Below the pieces are notes generated by a model, which was not told the DNA's origin, did not search any database, and saw only the letters and a program-made list of their open reading frames with translations. This document shows, piece by piece, positions 45,989 through 55,499 of a DNA stretch of 64,000 nucleotides. The stretch is from Nocardia sp. (GTDB taxonomy: Bacteria > Actinomycetota > Actinomycetes > Mycobacteriales > Mycobacteriaceae): assembly GCF_025465275.1 (NCBI RefSeq), contig NZ_JAODNK010000043.1:21877-85876 (forward strand), in the 5' to 3' direction. Positions within the stretch are counted from its first letter, which is position 1, and the number at the start of each line of letters is the position of its first letter. The translations under genes were made by a program, and so were the position numbers.

Positions 45989-46642
45989 TCAGGCGCCCGG
46001 GGTTTGCAGCGCCGGGAACCAGATATCGGTCAGCACGGTCGCGGCCTGATCCGCGGATACATCGATCGTCCCCTGCATGGCCCAGCGCGTGAAGAACCGC
46101 TCCAGCTGCGCGACGAGCAGTTCTATCCGCAAGCGCGCCTCGTCCTGCTGATCGGCCGGCCAGCGCGAGAGATACGAGGTCATCACATTCGGCACCGCGA
46201 GAATGCCCTCGCGCGCCACCTCACGGAACTCCGGTTCCAATGCCGTCGCCTCGTCCCAGGCGGGCAGTAGATCCTTGTATTCCTGGAACCAGTCGATGGA
46301 CCGCCGCATCCAGGCCGCGAACTCCTCGCGTGATCCGGTGTCGAGCACATGGTCGAGGTCTTCGTAGAAGTACTGGACGCTGGGCAGCGCCCCCTGTTCG
46401 GCGATGGCGCGCAGCACATCCGGTTTGCCGGTGAAATGCAGATAGAAGGTCGCGCGGCTGCAACCGACCGCCGCGGCGATGTCGTCCACTCGCACCGGTG
46501 CGTATCCCTGGGTGGTGAACAGTCCCTTGGCGGCCTCGATCAGACGGCTGCGGGTGAGTCGTTTCTGCTCGTCGCGCAGGGAGGTGCGCCGGGTGGTCAC
46601 TTCCGCGGGCTGCGCGGGATCTGTGGCCGGTTCGGTCTGCAT
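45989..46642 (-). CDS. TetR-family repressor of the FMO operon
   Basis: 217 residues from ATG 46642; upstream in-frame sequence is unlike the family. Helix-turn-helix: LIEAAKGLFTTQGYAPVRVD, IAAAVGCSRATFYLHFTGKP. The ligand domain is all-helical. It is divergent from the monooxygenase gene, with a perfect 29-bp palindrome between them, so it very likely represses the operon at 46848-53592 and perhaps itself. Confidence 0.93.
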   Translation of the reverse strand: MQTEPATDPAQPAEVTTRRTSLRDEQKRLTRSRLIEAAKGLFTTQGYAPVRVDDIAAAVGCSRATFYLHFTGKPDVLRAIAEQGALPSVQYFYEDLDHVLDTGSREEFAAWMRRSIDWFQEYKDLLPAWDEATALEPEFREVAREGILAVPNVMTSYLSRWPADQQDEARLRIELLVAQLERFFTRWAMQGTIDVSADQAATVLTDIWFPALQTPGA

Positions 46643-46753
46643 GGGTGCTGGCCGCCTTGGTTCCGGTGAGCGAAAGGCGCCCGTGCGGCGGCCTTTTCCG
46701 ATGCTCGAGTCTACGTCTGTCGGGGGTTTTCGCTTCGATGATAGACGTTTGTT

Positions 46754-46782
46754 CATTCACTAGACACTGTGTCTAGTGAATG
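46754..46782. promoter_or_regulatory. perfect 29-bp palindromic operator
   Basis: cattcactagacac - t - gtgtctagtgaatg: 14-bp arms without mismatch around one base, between the divergent TetR and monooxygenase genes. TAGCGT at 46785-46790 just beyond it could be the operon -10 box. Confidence 0.8.
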
Positions 46783-46847
46783 CTAGCGTGTGTGTCACAT
46801 CACGTCCGGCCGGGCAATGTGACCCACCGCCGAAGCAGGAGAGTGAA

Positions 46848-48215
46848 TTGGAAACCCGTGAGTTGCCCAGGGTGTGCGTCATCGGCGCCGGCCCGTCCGG
46901 CATCACCACCGCAAAGCGCCTCGCCGAATACGGCATCCCCTTCGATTGCTACGAAGCCTCCGATCAGGTGGGCGGCAATTGGTACTTCAAGAACCCGAAC
47001 GGCATGTCGGCCTGCTATCAGAGCCTGCACATCGATACGTCGAAGTTCCGGCTGGCGTTCGAGGACTTCCCGGCCCCCGACGAGTGGCCGGACTTTCCGC
47101 ACCACACGCAGCTGCACCAGTACTTCAAGGACTATGTCGAGCACTTCGGCATCGGCGATCGAATCATCCTGAATACCAAGGTGACCTCGGCCAAGCGCGA
47201 CGCCGAGGGCCTGTGGGAGATCACCACCGATACCGGCCGCACCGAAACCTATGACGCGCTGCTGGTCTGCAACGGTCACCACTGGGACCCGCGCATCCCC
47301 GACTACCCGGGTGAATTCGACGGCGTCCTCATGCATTCGCATGCCTACAACGACCCGTTCGATCCGATCGATATGCGCGGCAAGCGCATTGTGGTGGTCG
47401 GCATGGGCAATTCGGGGCTGGATATCGCCTCCGAACTCTCGCAGAAGTTCATCGCCTCGAAGTTCTTCCTCTCCGCCCGCCGCGGTGTGTGGGTGCTGCC
47501 GAAGTATGTGAACGGCAAGGTCGGTGACAAGGCCTCCATGCCCGCCTGGATGCCGAAGAAGCTGGGGCTCAAGCTCAAACAGCGCTTCGTGGTCAAGAAT
47601 CGCGGCTATATGGAGGATTACGGCCTCCCGAAGCCGGATCATCTGCCGTTCGAGGCGCATCCGTCGGCCAGTGAGGAGTTCCTGCACCGGGCCGGTTGCG
47701 GTGACATGGTGTTCAAGCCCGCCATCACCCGTCTCGACGGCAAGAATGTGCATTTCGCCGACGGCAGCGTCGAGGAGGTGGATGTGGTGGTGTGCGCCAC
47801 CGGCTATCACATCAGCTTCCCGTTCTTCTCCGATCCGGAGTTGCTGCCCGATGCGCGCAATATGATCCCGCTGTACCGGCAGATGATCAAGCCCGGCGTG
47901 GACAATCTCTTCTACCTGGGCCTGGCGCAGCCCATGCCGACCCTGGTGAACTTCGCTGAGCAGCAGTCGAAGCTGGTCGCCGCCTACCTGTCCGGCAATT
48001 ACGCCCTGCCGTCCGAGACGGAGATGACCGAGACCATGCGCGCGGCGGAAGCGCTGCGCAGCGGGACGTTCTACGACTCGCCGCGGCACACCATTCAGAT
48101 CGAATTCGAGCCGTACGTCCGCGATCTGCAGCGCGAAATGGCGCGCGGAGCCAAGCGGGCCGCCGATCGCGGGCACGCACTGCCCGTGCCGCCGCGCGCC
48201 TCGGCCAGAGTCTGA
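46848..48215 (+). CDS. flavin-containing (FMO/Baeyer-Villiger type) monooxygenase
   Basis: 455 residues from TTG 46848 with AGGAG upstream. FAD loop VIGAGPSGITTAKRLAEYG, NADPH loop VVVGMGNSGLDIASEL and the FMO fingerprint FDGVLMHSHAY (FxGxxxHSxxY) are complete; the late ATGYHISFPF motif is also typical. It inserts one oxygen from O2 into an organic substrate. First gene of a five-gene operon. The substrate is unknown; it resembles mymA of the mycobacterial mymA operon in context rather than in gene order. Confidence 0.93.
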   Translation: METRELPRVCVIGAGPSGITTAKRLAEYGIPFDCYEASDQVGGNWYFKNPNGMSACYQSLHIDTSKFRLAFEDFPAPDEWPDFPHHTQLHQYFKDYVEHFGIGDRIILNTKVTSAKRDAEGLWEITTDTGRTETYDALLVCNGHHWDPRIPDYPGEFDGVLMHSHAYNDPFDPIDMRGKRIVVVGMGNSGLDIASELSQKFIASKFFLSARRGVWVLPKYVNGKVGDKASMPAWMPKKLGLKLKQRFVVKNRGYMEDYGLPKPDHLPFEAHPSASEEFLHRAGCGDMVFKPAITRLDGKNVHFADGSVEEVDVVVCATGYHISFPFFSDPELLPDARNMIPLYRQMIKPGVDNLFYLGLAQPMPTLVNFAEQQSKLVAAYLSGNYALPSETEMTETMRAAEALRSGTFYDSPRHTIQIEFEPYVRDLQREMARGAKRAADRGHALPVPPRASARV

Positions 48216-48231
48216 GAAAGGGCGGAACGGA

Positions 48232-49383
48232 ATGAGCAATGTGGCTGGATTCTGTACCGACGAATTCGCCGCGGTCCGGGCGGCTTTCACCGAACAGGTG
48301 GAGTCCGGGGCCGAACTCGGCGGCGCACTCTGTGTGACGGTGAACGGCGATCCGGTGGTCGATCTCTGGGGCGGTTACGCCGATCCGGAGCAAACCACGC
48401 GCTGGCGTGCGGACACCCTGGTGAACTGCTTCTCCATCACCAAGACCATGACGGCGCTGAGTGCGCTACTGCTGGTCGACCAGGGTGGCCTGGATGTCTA
48501 CCAGAAGGTGGCGCACTACTGGCCGGAGTTCGCGGCCAATGGCAAGGCCGATATCGAAGTGCGGCACCTGCTTTCGCACACCTCCGGGGTTTCCGGCTGG
48601 GAAGCGCCGATCGAGATTCCCGATATCTACGAGCTCGAGTCCTCGACGGCACGCCTGGCGCAGCAGGCGCCCTGGTGGGAGCCGGGCACGGCCTCGGGAT
48701 ATCACGCGCTCAATTACGGGCATCTGGTCGGCGAGCTCATCCGCCGGATCGACGGCCGCACGCTGGGCCGTTTCTTCGCCGAGGAGCTCGCCGGCCCGCT
48801 CGGCGCGGATTTCCATATCGGCACCGGGGCAGAGCATTTCGATCGCATCGCCACCATCGTTCCGCCCGAGTATCCGGAGTTCGATCAGTCGCTGCTGCCG
48901 CAGGACAGTGTCATGTTCAAGACATTGTTCCAGCCGCTGCTGGACTTCGATATGTGCTCCACCCCCGGGTGGCGGCAGGCGGAGCTGGGCGGCATGAACG
49001 GCCACGGCAATGCCCGCTCGGTGGCCCGGGTGCAGTCGCTCATCAGTAATGGCGGGGAGCTGAGCGGCCGGAAGTACTTGTCGGAGAAGACGATCGATCT
49101 GATCTTCGATCAGCAGATCGACGGCGTCGATCTGGCCATCCTGCTTCCGCTGCGCTTCGGCATCGGCTACGGTCTGCCGAAGCCGGAGACGGCTCCGCAG
49201 GTCCCGGACGGCCGGGTGTGCTGGTGGGGTGGACTGGGTGGGTCCATGGTCGTCAACGACCTGGATCACCGGGTCACCTTCGCCTACACCATGAACCGAA
49301 TGGCGCCCGGCCTGATCGGCTCCGATCGTGCCGACGCCTATCTGAAGGCAGCCTTCGCAGCGGTACGAGATTCGAGGATTTGA
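48232..49383 (+). CDS. serine hydrolase of the beta-lactamase/EstB family
   Basis: 383 residues, 16 bases after the monooxygenase. The SxxK nucleophile motif is in CFSITKTM, with a Tyr motif in [15 protein letters not shown] and a C-terminal WWGGLGGS. No signal peptide, so it is cytosolic. Members act as esterases rather than beta-lactamases. A Baeyer-Villiger ester followed by an esterase would be a logical pair. Confidence 0.92.
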   Translation: MSNVAGFCTDEFAAVRAAFTEQVESGAELGGALCVTVNGDPVVDLWGGYADPEQTTRWRADTLVNCFSITKTMTALSALLLVDQGGLDVYQKVAHYWPEFAANGKADIEVRHLLSHTSGVSGWEAPIEIPDIYELESSTARLAQQAPWWEPGTASGYHALNYGHLVGELIRRIDGRTLGRFFAEELAGPLGADFHIGTGAEHFDRIATIVPPEYPEFDQSLLPQDSVMFKTLFQPLLDFDMCSTPGWRQAELGGMNGHGNARSVARVQSLISNGGELSGRKYLSEKTIDLIFDQQIDGVDLAILLPLRFGIGYGLPKPETAPQVPDGRVCWWGGLGGSMVVNDLDHRVTFAYTMNRMAPGLIGSDRADAYLKAAFAAVRDSRI

Positions 49384-49387
49384 ATTT

Positions 49388-51046
49388 ATGACGCAAGCCG
49401 TTGACCTCCAGGCCCTTGCCGCGCAGGTGGCCGCGAAACTCACCGGTCCGGGCGGGCCGTTCGAGATGACGGTCGAGGAGGTGCTGGGCGCGCAGATTCC
49501 GGTCTTCCGCACTCGCCGCCGCTCCCTGCTGGAGCTGCTGGAGGCCTCCCGCGACCTCGGCGACCGGGACTACCTGGTCAGTGCCGACAAGCACATCACC
49601 TTCGCCGAGCACTACGAGGCGGCGGGTGCGCTGGCGGCGGCGCTGCAGCAGCGCTACGGCATCGGCAAGGGCGACCGGGTCGGCATCCTGGCCGCCAATA
49701 CCCCGGAGTGGGTGCTGACCTTCTGGGCGGCGCAGCGGCTGGGCGCGATTCCGGTCGGCTACAACGCCTGGTGGGCGCCGCTGGAGATCGCCTACGGTCT
49801 CGAGCACACCCAGCCGGTGGTGGTGATCGCCGACGCCAAGCGGGCGCAGGCGCTGGCCGATGCGGGTGCCCGGGTGCCGGTCCTCACCATGGAGAAAGAC
49901 CTTCCTGACCTGGTCGCGGAATACGCGGGCGAGTACCCGGTTACCGCTGTGGCAGAAGATGATCCGGCATGCATCCTCTACACCAGCGGCACCACCGGCC
50001 GGCCCAAGGGTGTGGTGCATTCGCACCGGAACATGGTGGCGGTCGCCGACTATCACCGTTTCACCGATGCGCTGATGGCGGGCTTCCGCGGGCTGCCGTG
50101 GGACGGGTCGCCGACCAGTCGCCGGTTCCTCACCACCTCACCGCTTTTCCACATCGCGAGCCTGCACAATCTCGCGGTGCCGCGGCTGAACACCGGTGAC
50201 GCGGTGATCTTCCCGGCCGGCGGGTTCGACGCCGACAAGATCCTGGGGCTCATCGAATCCGAGCGCATCACCAACTGGGGTGCGGTGCCGACCATGGCCA
50301 GCCGCCTGCTCGACGCGGATATCACCAAGTACGACCTGTCCTCACTGTCGGGGTTCTCGCTCAATGCCGCGCCCTCCTCGCCCGCTCTGCAGCAGCGACT
50401 GCGCGAGCGGCTCCCGGTGGCGCAGGTGGCATTGACCACCAGCTACGGATGCACGGAGAGCGGCACCGCCGCCACCATCGCGGCGCCGGCGGATCTGCTG
50501 GCCAATCCGGAAGCGGTGGGGCGTCCGATCATTGCCGTCTCCGTCGAAATCCGTGATCCGGAGGGCACTGTCGTGCCCGACGGCGTGGAGGGCGAGATCT
50601 GCATTCGCAGTCCGTACGTCATGCTCGGCTACTGGAACGACGAGGTGGCCACCGCCGCATCGATCGATGCGGACCGCTGGCTGCGCACCGGCGACTTCGG
50701 ATTCGTCTCCGGCGGTGTCCTGCAAATGGCCGGTCGCCGTTCGGATCTCATTCTGCGCGGCGGTGAGAACGTCTACCCGACCGAGATCGAGAATGCGCTC
50801 GACGCGCATCCGCTGGTCCAGGAATCGGCCATCATCGGGGTTCCGCACGAGGATCTGGGTCAGGAGGTGGCGGCCATTGTTGTTGTCGCGGACCCGGATT
50901 CGGTCACCGAGGACGAGCTGCGCGACCATGTGGCGCAGCGGCTGGCCTATTTCAAGGTGCCCGCCCGCTGGCTCATCACCGCTGATGCGCTGCCGCGCAA
51001 TGCGACCGGCAAGGTGCTGCGCCGCGACCTATCCCTCGGGGAGTGA
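49388..51046 (+). CDS. acyl-CoA synthetase (AMP-binding, FadD type)
   Basis: 552 residues. ATP/AMP motifs: [30 protein letters not shown], and [21 protein letters not shown]-terminal catalytic Lys in [13 protein letters not shown]. It activates a carboxylic acid to its CoA thioester via an acyl-adenylate. Starts five bases after the hydrolase stop; overlaps the next gene by four bases. Confidence 0.94.
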   Translation: MTQAVDLQALAAQVAAKLTGPGGPFEMTVEEVLGAQIPVFRTRRRSLLELLEASRDLGDRDYLVSADKHITFAEHYEAAGALAAALQQRYGIGKGDRVGILAANTPEWVLTFWAAQRLGAIPVGYNAWWAPLEIAYGLEHTQPVVVIADAKRAQALADAGARVPVLTMEKDLPDLVAEYAGEYPVTAVAEDDPACILYTSGTTGRPKGVVHSHRNMVAVADYHRFTDALMAGFRGLPWDGSPTSRRFLTTSPLFHIASLHNLAVPRLNTGDAVIFPAGGFDADKILGLIESERITNWGAVPTMASRLLDADITKYDLSSLSGFSLNAAPSSPALQQRLRERLPVAQVALTTSYGCTESGTAATIAAPADLLANPEAVGRPIIAVSVEIRDPEGTVVPDGVEGEICIRSPYVMLGYWNDEVATAASIDADRWLRTGDFGFVSGGVLQMAGRRSDLILRGGENVYPTEIENALDAHPLVQESAIIGVPHEDLGQEVAAIVVVADPDSVTEDELRDHVAQRLAYFKVPARWLITADALPRNATGKVLRRDLSLGE

Positions 51047-52797
51047 AGACCGTGTACGACACCATCATCAAGGGCGGGCGCTGGTTCGACGGCACCGGTG
51101 CGCCGTCGGCCATCCGCAATATCGGTATTCGTGACGGCCGGATCGCGACCGTCACCACCGAGGCGCTCGACGAAACCGAGTGCGCCCGGGTGATCGACGC
51201 CGCCGGGCAGTGGGTGTTGCCGGGCATGCTCGATATCCATACCCATTACGACGTGGAGGTGCTGCTGGATCCGACGCTGTCGGAATCGCTGCGGCACGGC
51301 GTCACCACCATTCTGCTGGGGTCCTGCTCGCTCTCCACCGTGCATGTGGGCGGTACGGATGCGGGCGACCTGTTCGGGCGGGTGGAGGCGATTCCGCGCA
51401 AGCATGTGGTGGCGGCGATCGACGGGCTGAAGACGTGGAACAGCGCACACAGCTATGTGGCCGCGCTGGAATCACTGCCGCTGGGCGCGAATCTCGCTGC
51501 CTTCATCGGGCATTCGGATATTCGCGCCGCGCAGATGGGCCTGGACCGCGCCACCCGCCCGGATGTGGCGCCCACCGAATCCGAGCTGAAGGCCATGGAG
51601 CACAAGCTGAGTGAGGCCCTCGATGCCGGCTTCGTCGGCATGTCCTCGCAGCAGCTGCTCTTCGACAAGCTCGACGGTGAGGTATGCCGTTCGCGCACCC
51701 TGCCTTCGACGTATGCCAAGCCCAAGGAGCGGCGCCGGCTCAATCGGATTCTGCGCGACCGCAAGCGGACGCTGCAGGGTGGTCCCGATGTGGCCCGGCC
51801 GCAGAGCCTGGTCGCCATGGCCGCGAGCAGCCTCGGCATCTTCCGGCCGAATTTGAAGGTGAGCCTGCTCTCGGCCGCCGATATCAAGGCGATTCCCGGT
51901 GTGGTGCAGATCTTCCCGCTCATCGGCAAGGTGCTCAACCGGCTCGGCGGTGACTTCCGCTGGCAGCATCTGCCGGTGCCGTTCGAGGTGTACTCCGACG
52001 GTATCGATCTGCCGGTGTTCGAGGAATTCGGTTCCGGCGCAGCGGCTCTGCACCTGTCGAACCAGTTGGAGCAGCGGCGTGAGCTGCTGGCCGACGAGAG
52101 CTACCGGCGTTCCTTCCGCAAGGACTACGACAAGAAGTGGGGCCCGCGGGTCTGGCATCGGGACTTCTTCGATGCCGAGATCACCGAATGCCCCGATGCG
52201 AGCGTGATCGGCAAGACCTTCGGTCAGGTCGGCGTGGATCGCGGCGGTGTGCACCCGGTGGACGCCTTCCTCGACCTGGTGGTGGAGTACGGGCCGAAGG
52301 TGCGCTGGCGCACCACCATCTCCAACCACCGGCCCGAGGTGCTGGACAAGCTGGCCGCCGATCCCAGTGTGCAACTGGGCTTCTCGGATGCCGGAGCGCA
52401 TTTGCGCAATATGGCCTTCTACAACTTCGGGCTGCGGCTGTTGAAGCGCGTGCACCGCGCGCAGCAGGACGGGCGGCCGTTCATGAGCGTGGAGCATGCC
52501 GTGCACCGCGTCACCGGTGAACTGGCCGACTGGTACGACCTGGATGCCGGGCACCTGCGCGTGGGTGATCGCGCCGATGTGGTCGTGCTCGATCCGGCGC
52601 ATCTCGACGACAGCCTGGATGCCTACGCGGAGAACCCGATTCCGGAATTCGACAATCTCTCCCGCATGGTCAATCGCAATGACGACACCATTACCGCGGT
52701 ACTGGTGAACGGTGAATACGTATTCGGCCTGGGTGAGAAATCCCCGGCCCTCGGCAAAGAGCGCACCGGGCAGTTCCTGCGCGCCGGTCGACGCTGA
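51043..52797 (+). CDS. amidohydrolase, D-aminoacylase / N-acyl-D-amino-acid deacylase type
   Basis: 584 residues from GTG 51043 overlapping the ligase stop. The metal-binding HxH is in [38 protein letters not shown]-like [13 protein letters not shown] and the C-terminal [10 protein letters not shown] are typical of the D-aminoacylase branch. It hydrolyses amide or cyclic-amide bonds. Its presence in this operon suggests a nitrogen-containing substrate or intermediate. Confidence 0.9.
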   Translation: MKTVYDTIIKGGRWFDGTGAPSAIRNIGIRDGRIATVTTEALDETECARVIDAAGQWVLPGMLDIHTHYDVEVLLDPTLSESLRHGVTTILLGSCSLSTVHVGGTDAGDLFGRVEAIPRKHVVAAIDGLKTWNSAHSYVAALESLPLGANLAAFIGHSDIRAAQMGLDRATRPDVAPTESELKAMEHKLSEALDAGFVGMSSQQLLFDKLDGEVCRSRTLPSTYAKPKERRRLNRILRDRKRTLQGGPDVARPQSLVAMAASSLGIFRPNLKVSLLSAADIKAIPGVVQIFPLIGKVLNRLGGDFRWQHLPVPFEVYSDGIDLPVFEEFGSGAAALHLSNQLEQRRELLADESYRRSFRKDYDKKWGPRVWHRDFFDAEITECPDASVIGKTFGQVGVDRGGVHPVDAFLDLVVEYGPKVRWRTTISNHRPEVLDKLAADPSVQLGFSDAGAHLRNMAFYNFGLRLLKRVHRAQQDGRPFMSVEHAVHRVTGELADWYDLDAGHLRVGDRADVVVLDPAHLDDSLDAYAENPIPEFDNLSRMVNRNDDTITAVLVNGEYVFGLGEKSPALGKERTGQFLRAGRR

Positions 52798-52812
52798 CAA
52801 GAGGAGTTCGTA

Positions 52813-53592
52813 ATGAGCACAGGTAGATTCGGCGGCAAGACCGCCGTGGTGACGGGCGCGGCCTCCGGTATCGCAGCGGCAATCGCCGATGCGCTGATCG
52901 CCGAGGGCGCGAATGTGGTAGGTCTCGATATCGACGAGGCCGGCTTGCAGAAGAAGGCCGCCGAACTCGGCGACGCCTTCGTGCCGGTGGTGGCGGATGT
53001 GACGGTGGAGGCTCAGGTCGCCGCCGGAATCGAAGTTGCCGCAGCACGTTTCGGCCGGCTCGACGCGGCCTTCAATGTGGCGGGCGGCTCCCGCATCGGC
53101 GCCGTGACCGATCTCGCGGAGGCCGATTGGGACTTCACCATCGACCTGGTGCAGAAGAGTGTTTTCCTGTGCACCAAACACGAAGCCCGCCTGATGCGCG
53201 ACAGCGGCGGCGGCGCCATCGTCAATATCTCGTCCCTGGACGGCCGTGTCCCGATGCCCGGTGGCAGCCCGTACTCCACCGGCAAAGCGGGTGTGGTCAT
53301 GTTCAGCAAGAACGCAGCCCTCGAGCTCGCGCAGTACCGCATTCGAGTGAACTCGGTCCTGCCCGGCCTGGTCGACACCCCGTTGACCGCCGCCGTCATG
53401 GGCTACGAACCGGCAAAGCAGATGTTCCTCGACCGAATCCCGATGGGCGCCGCCGCTACCGCCGAACAGATAGCGGCACCCTGCCTCTTCCTGGCCAGTG
53501 ACGATGCCTCGTACATCACCGGCACCGAACTGGTGGTAGACGGCGGCTGGGAAATCAGCAACTTCCCCAACCTGGCCAAGCTCGCCGGCTGA
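52813..53592 (+). CDS. SDR-family NAD(P)-dependent oxidoreductase
   Basis: 259 residues with GAGGAG upstream. Cofactor loop VTGAASGIAAAIADAL, NxAG-equivalent FNVAGGSRIG, Ser in IVNISSLDG and catalytic YSTGK. Asp-Ile-Asp after beta-2 (GLDIDEAG) favours NAD(H). It interconverts an alcohol and a ketone. Last gene of the FMO operon. Confidence 0.94.
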   Translation: MSTGRFGGKTAVVTGAASGIAAAIADALIAEGANVVGLDIDEAGLQKKAAELGDAFVPVVADVTVEAQVAAGIEVAAARFGRLDAAFNVAGGSRIGAVTDLAEADWDFTIDLVQKSVFLCTKHEARLMRDSGGGAIVNISSLDGRVPMPGGSPYSTGKAGVVMFSKNAALELAQYRIRVNSVLPGLVDTPLTAAVMGYEPAKQMFLDRIPMGAAATAEQIAAPCLFLASDDASYITGTELVVDGGWEISNFPNLAKLAG

Positions 53593-53711
53593 CCGTCGTC
53601 ACCCGTCCCATCAACGCCGGTCGTCAGCAACAGCTGGTGGCCGGCCGACGTGGTCCCCAGGGTTCACAGAGACCGCACCACGCGGCCTGCCCACAGCTCG
53701 AGCCGACCTGC

Positions 53712-53728
53712 GCGGGCATTCTGCCCGC
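53712..53728. terminator. hairpin after the FMO operon
   Basis: Stem GCGGGCA / TGCCCGC around TTC in the gap between the SDR gene and the convergent small gene. Confidence 0.45.
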
Positions 53729-53773
53729 AGGGTCATCGGCCGATCCGGAAGTGGTGGAGGTCGAGCGGGAGGG

Positions 53774-53968
53774 TTATTCCTCTTTGCTGGCCGCGTCGAG
53801 GCCGAGCATCTGGAGGAGGTATTCGCAATCGGCTACATCGAGGGCGTGACCTGCGACTGTCCGGGTGGCCATGGCGTTCTGCTTGATCGTGGCGGCTTTT
53901 TCGGCGGCCCGTGCGGCACCGAATTCGCTCTGCTCTTCTACAAGGATCGTCTGTCGTGCCGAGGTCAT
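53774..53968 (-). CDS. small soluble protein, function unknown
   Basis: 64 residues from ATG 53968 with GGGGAAG upstream. Acidic and helical (FGAARAAEKAATIKQNAMAT, YLLQMLGLDAAS), no export signal. It lies downstream of narI on the same strand but beyond a hairpin, so it is probably separate from the nar operon. No family recognised. Confidence 0.6.
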   Translation of the reverse strand: MTSARQTILVEEQSEFGAARAAEKAATIKQNAMATRTVAGHALDVADCEYLLQMLGLDAASKEE

Positions 53969-54031
53969 AGAAAACTTCCCGGGGTGTGTCGGGTTGCCGT
54001 ATCCGAATGACTCGGGTCAACTCCGTCTATA

Positions 54032-54051
54032 CCTCACCCTACGGGGTGAGG
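54032..54051 (-). terminator. terminator of narGHJI
   Basis: Stem CCTCACCC / GGGTGAGG with loop TACG, 36 bases past the narI stop on the minus strand. Confidence 0.6.
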
Positions 54052-54087
54052 ATGGTTATAGAAATGAAATGGGGGGCGCGGCGGCAT

Positions 54088-54822
54088 TCAGCGAGGTGGG
54101 AGGGCGGGGGATTCCCAGGCCCGGGCGAAGCGGCGTTTGTCGGTGGCGTTGGTCTCCTTGCTGCGATAAACGACGTAGGGGCGGACCAGGTAGCCGACAG
54201 GGGCGCTGAACATATGGACCAGGCGGGTGTAGGGCCAGATGCCGATCAGGGTCAGCACGATGAGGCCGTGCACCTGGAAGGTCCAGGGCGTGCCGACCAT
54301 GAGGTCCGGGTGGGGATGCAGGGTGAAGAGGCTGCGGAACCACGGGGAGACGGTCTCGCGGTAGTTGTAGGTGCCCCACAGCAGATTGCTGCCGATGGTA
54401 TTGAGCAGGCCGGTGACGAGTGCGCCGGCGAGCAGCACATACATGAGCAAATCGTTGCGGGTGGTCGCCATGCGGACGGCGGTGACAGTGACGCGGCGGT
54501 ACAGCAGGATGGCGATGCCCGCTATGACGGCGACGCCCGCGACGGTGCCTGCCGACACGGCAACCACGTGATAGAGGTGTTCGGAGATGCCGACGGCAGC
54601 GGTCCACGATTCGGGGATGAGCACGCCCAGAACATGACCGCCGATGACGCCGAGCATGCCGAAATGGAACAGCGGGCTGCCCAGGCGCAGCAGCCGCGAT
54701 TCGTAGATCTGCGAGGACCGGGTGGTCCAGCCGAACTGGTCGTTGCGGTAACGCCAGAGGTGGCCGAGCAGGAACGAGGTGCAGGCGATATAGGGGAGTG
54801 TCATCCACACCGTGGAGGTCAT
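54088..54822 (-). CDS. narI: respiratory nitrate reductase gamma subunit (cytochrome b)
   Basis: 244 residues, five membrane helices (for example IACTSFLLGHLWRYR, GSPLFHFGMLGVIGGHVLGV, HLYHVVAVSAGTVAGVAVIA). Conserved His residues in the second and fifth helices hold two b-type haems that pass electrons from menaquinol to NarH. Start ATG overlaps the narJ stop (ATGA). Confidence 0.95.
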   Translation of the reverse strand: MTSTVWMTLPYIACTSFLLGHLWRYRNDQFGWTTRSSQIYESRLLRLGSPLFHFGMLGVIGGHVLGVLIPESWTAAVGISEHLYHVVAVSAGTVAGVAVIAGIAILLYRRVTVTAVRMATTRNDLLMYVLLAGALVTGLLNTIGSNLLWGTYNYRETVSPWFRSLFTLHPHPDLMVGTPWTFQVHGLIVLTLIGIWPYTRLVHMFSAPVGYLVRPYVVYRSKETNATDKRRFARAWESPALPPR

Positions 54823-55499
54823 CGGCGGCTGTCCGTTTCGGCGAAGGTGATCGGGTCCATGGCGAAGGGGTCCAAGCCGACTTCCTCGTCGGGTGGGCCC
54901 TGGGCGGCCAGTTCGGCAATGCGGCGGCGGTCGGCGGTGGTGAGCGGGGACAGGGTGGCGGTGACGGCGGCGAGTATGCCCGAGTAGGGAGAATCGATGT
55001 CGGACAACGACAGTCGCAGTAGTTCCAGCACCGGGACGTGTTCGCCGAGCAGGCGTTCGCCGCCGACGGGGTCGACGGTGGCGGCGAATTCCAGCAGCAC
55101 CGGCAGGTGGTCGGGGAGTTCCTCGTCGCCGAGTTCGACGCCACCGTGCCGGTAGGCGTGTTTGAAGCGCAGCAGGGCCATTCCGCGTTTGCGGGTGTCA
55201 CCGTAGGCGTAGAAGGTCAGGTGCAGGGCGGCGCGGCGGCGCATATCGAAGGTCTCGACGTACTCCTGGGCCAGGGCGATCGGGTTGCCGGTGCGCAGGT
55301 GGGTGAGGATCGGTTCGAGGAACGGCCGCATGGTATCGGGCAATTCCGCTGTGGCACTGGATAGATCGTCGAGAGCGGCCAGCATGGTGGTGCTCGGATA
55401 GTCCAGCAGCAGCGCGGCCAGCCGCCATACCAGCCGGCGGTCCCGGTCCGAGAGCTGGACCGTGGGTTCGGGGCGTTTACGGATCTTCAGCAGGCTCAT
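54819..55499 (-). CDS. narJ: nitrate reductase assembly chaperone
   Basis: 226 residues. RLVWRLAALLLDYPSTTMLA, EYVETFDMRRRAALHLTFYA and GDTRKRGMALLRFKHAYR are the typical NarJ/TorD helical motifs. NarJ loads the molybdenum cofactor into NarG and guides NarGH to NarI. Overlaps narH (ATGA) and narI. Confidence 0.95.
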   Translation of the reverse strand: MSLLKIRKRPEPTVQLSDRDRRLVWRLAALLLDYPSTTMLAALDDLSSATAELPDTMRPFLEPILTHLRTGNPIALAQEYVETFDMRRRAALHLTFYAYGDTRKRGMALLRFKHAYRHGGVELGDEELPDHLPVLLEFAATVDPVGGERLLGEHVPVLELLRLSLSDIDSPYSGILAAVTATLSPLTTADRRRIAELAAQGPPDEEVGLDPFAMDPITFAETDSRR

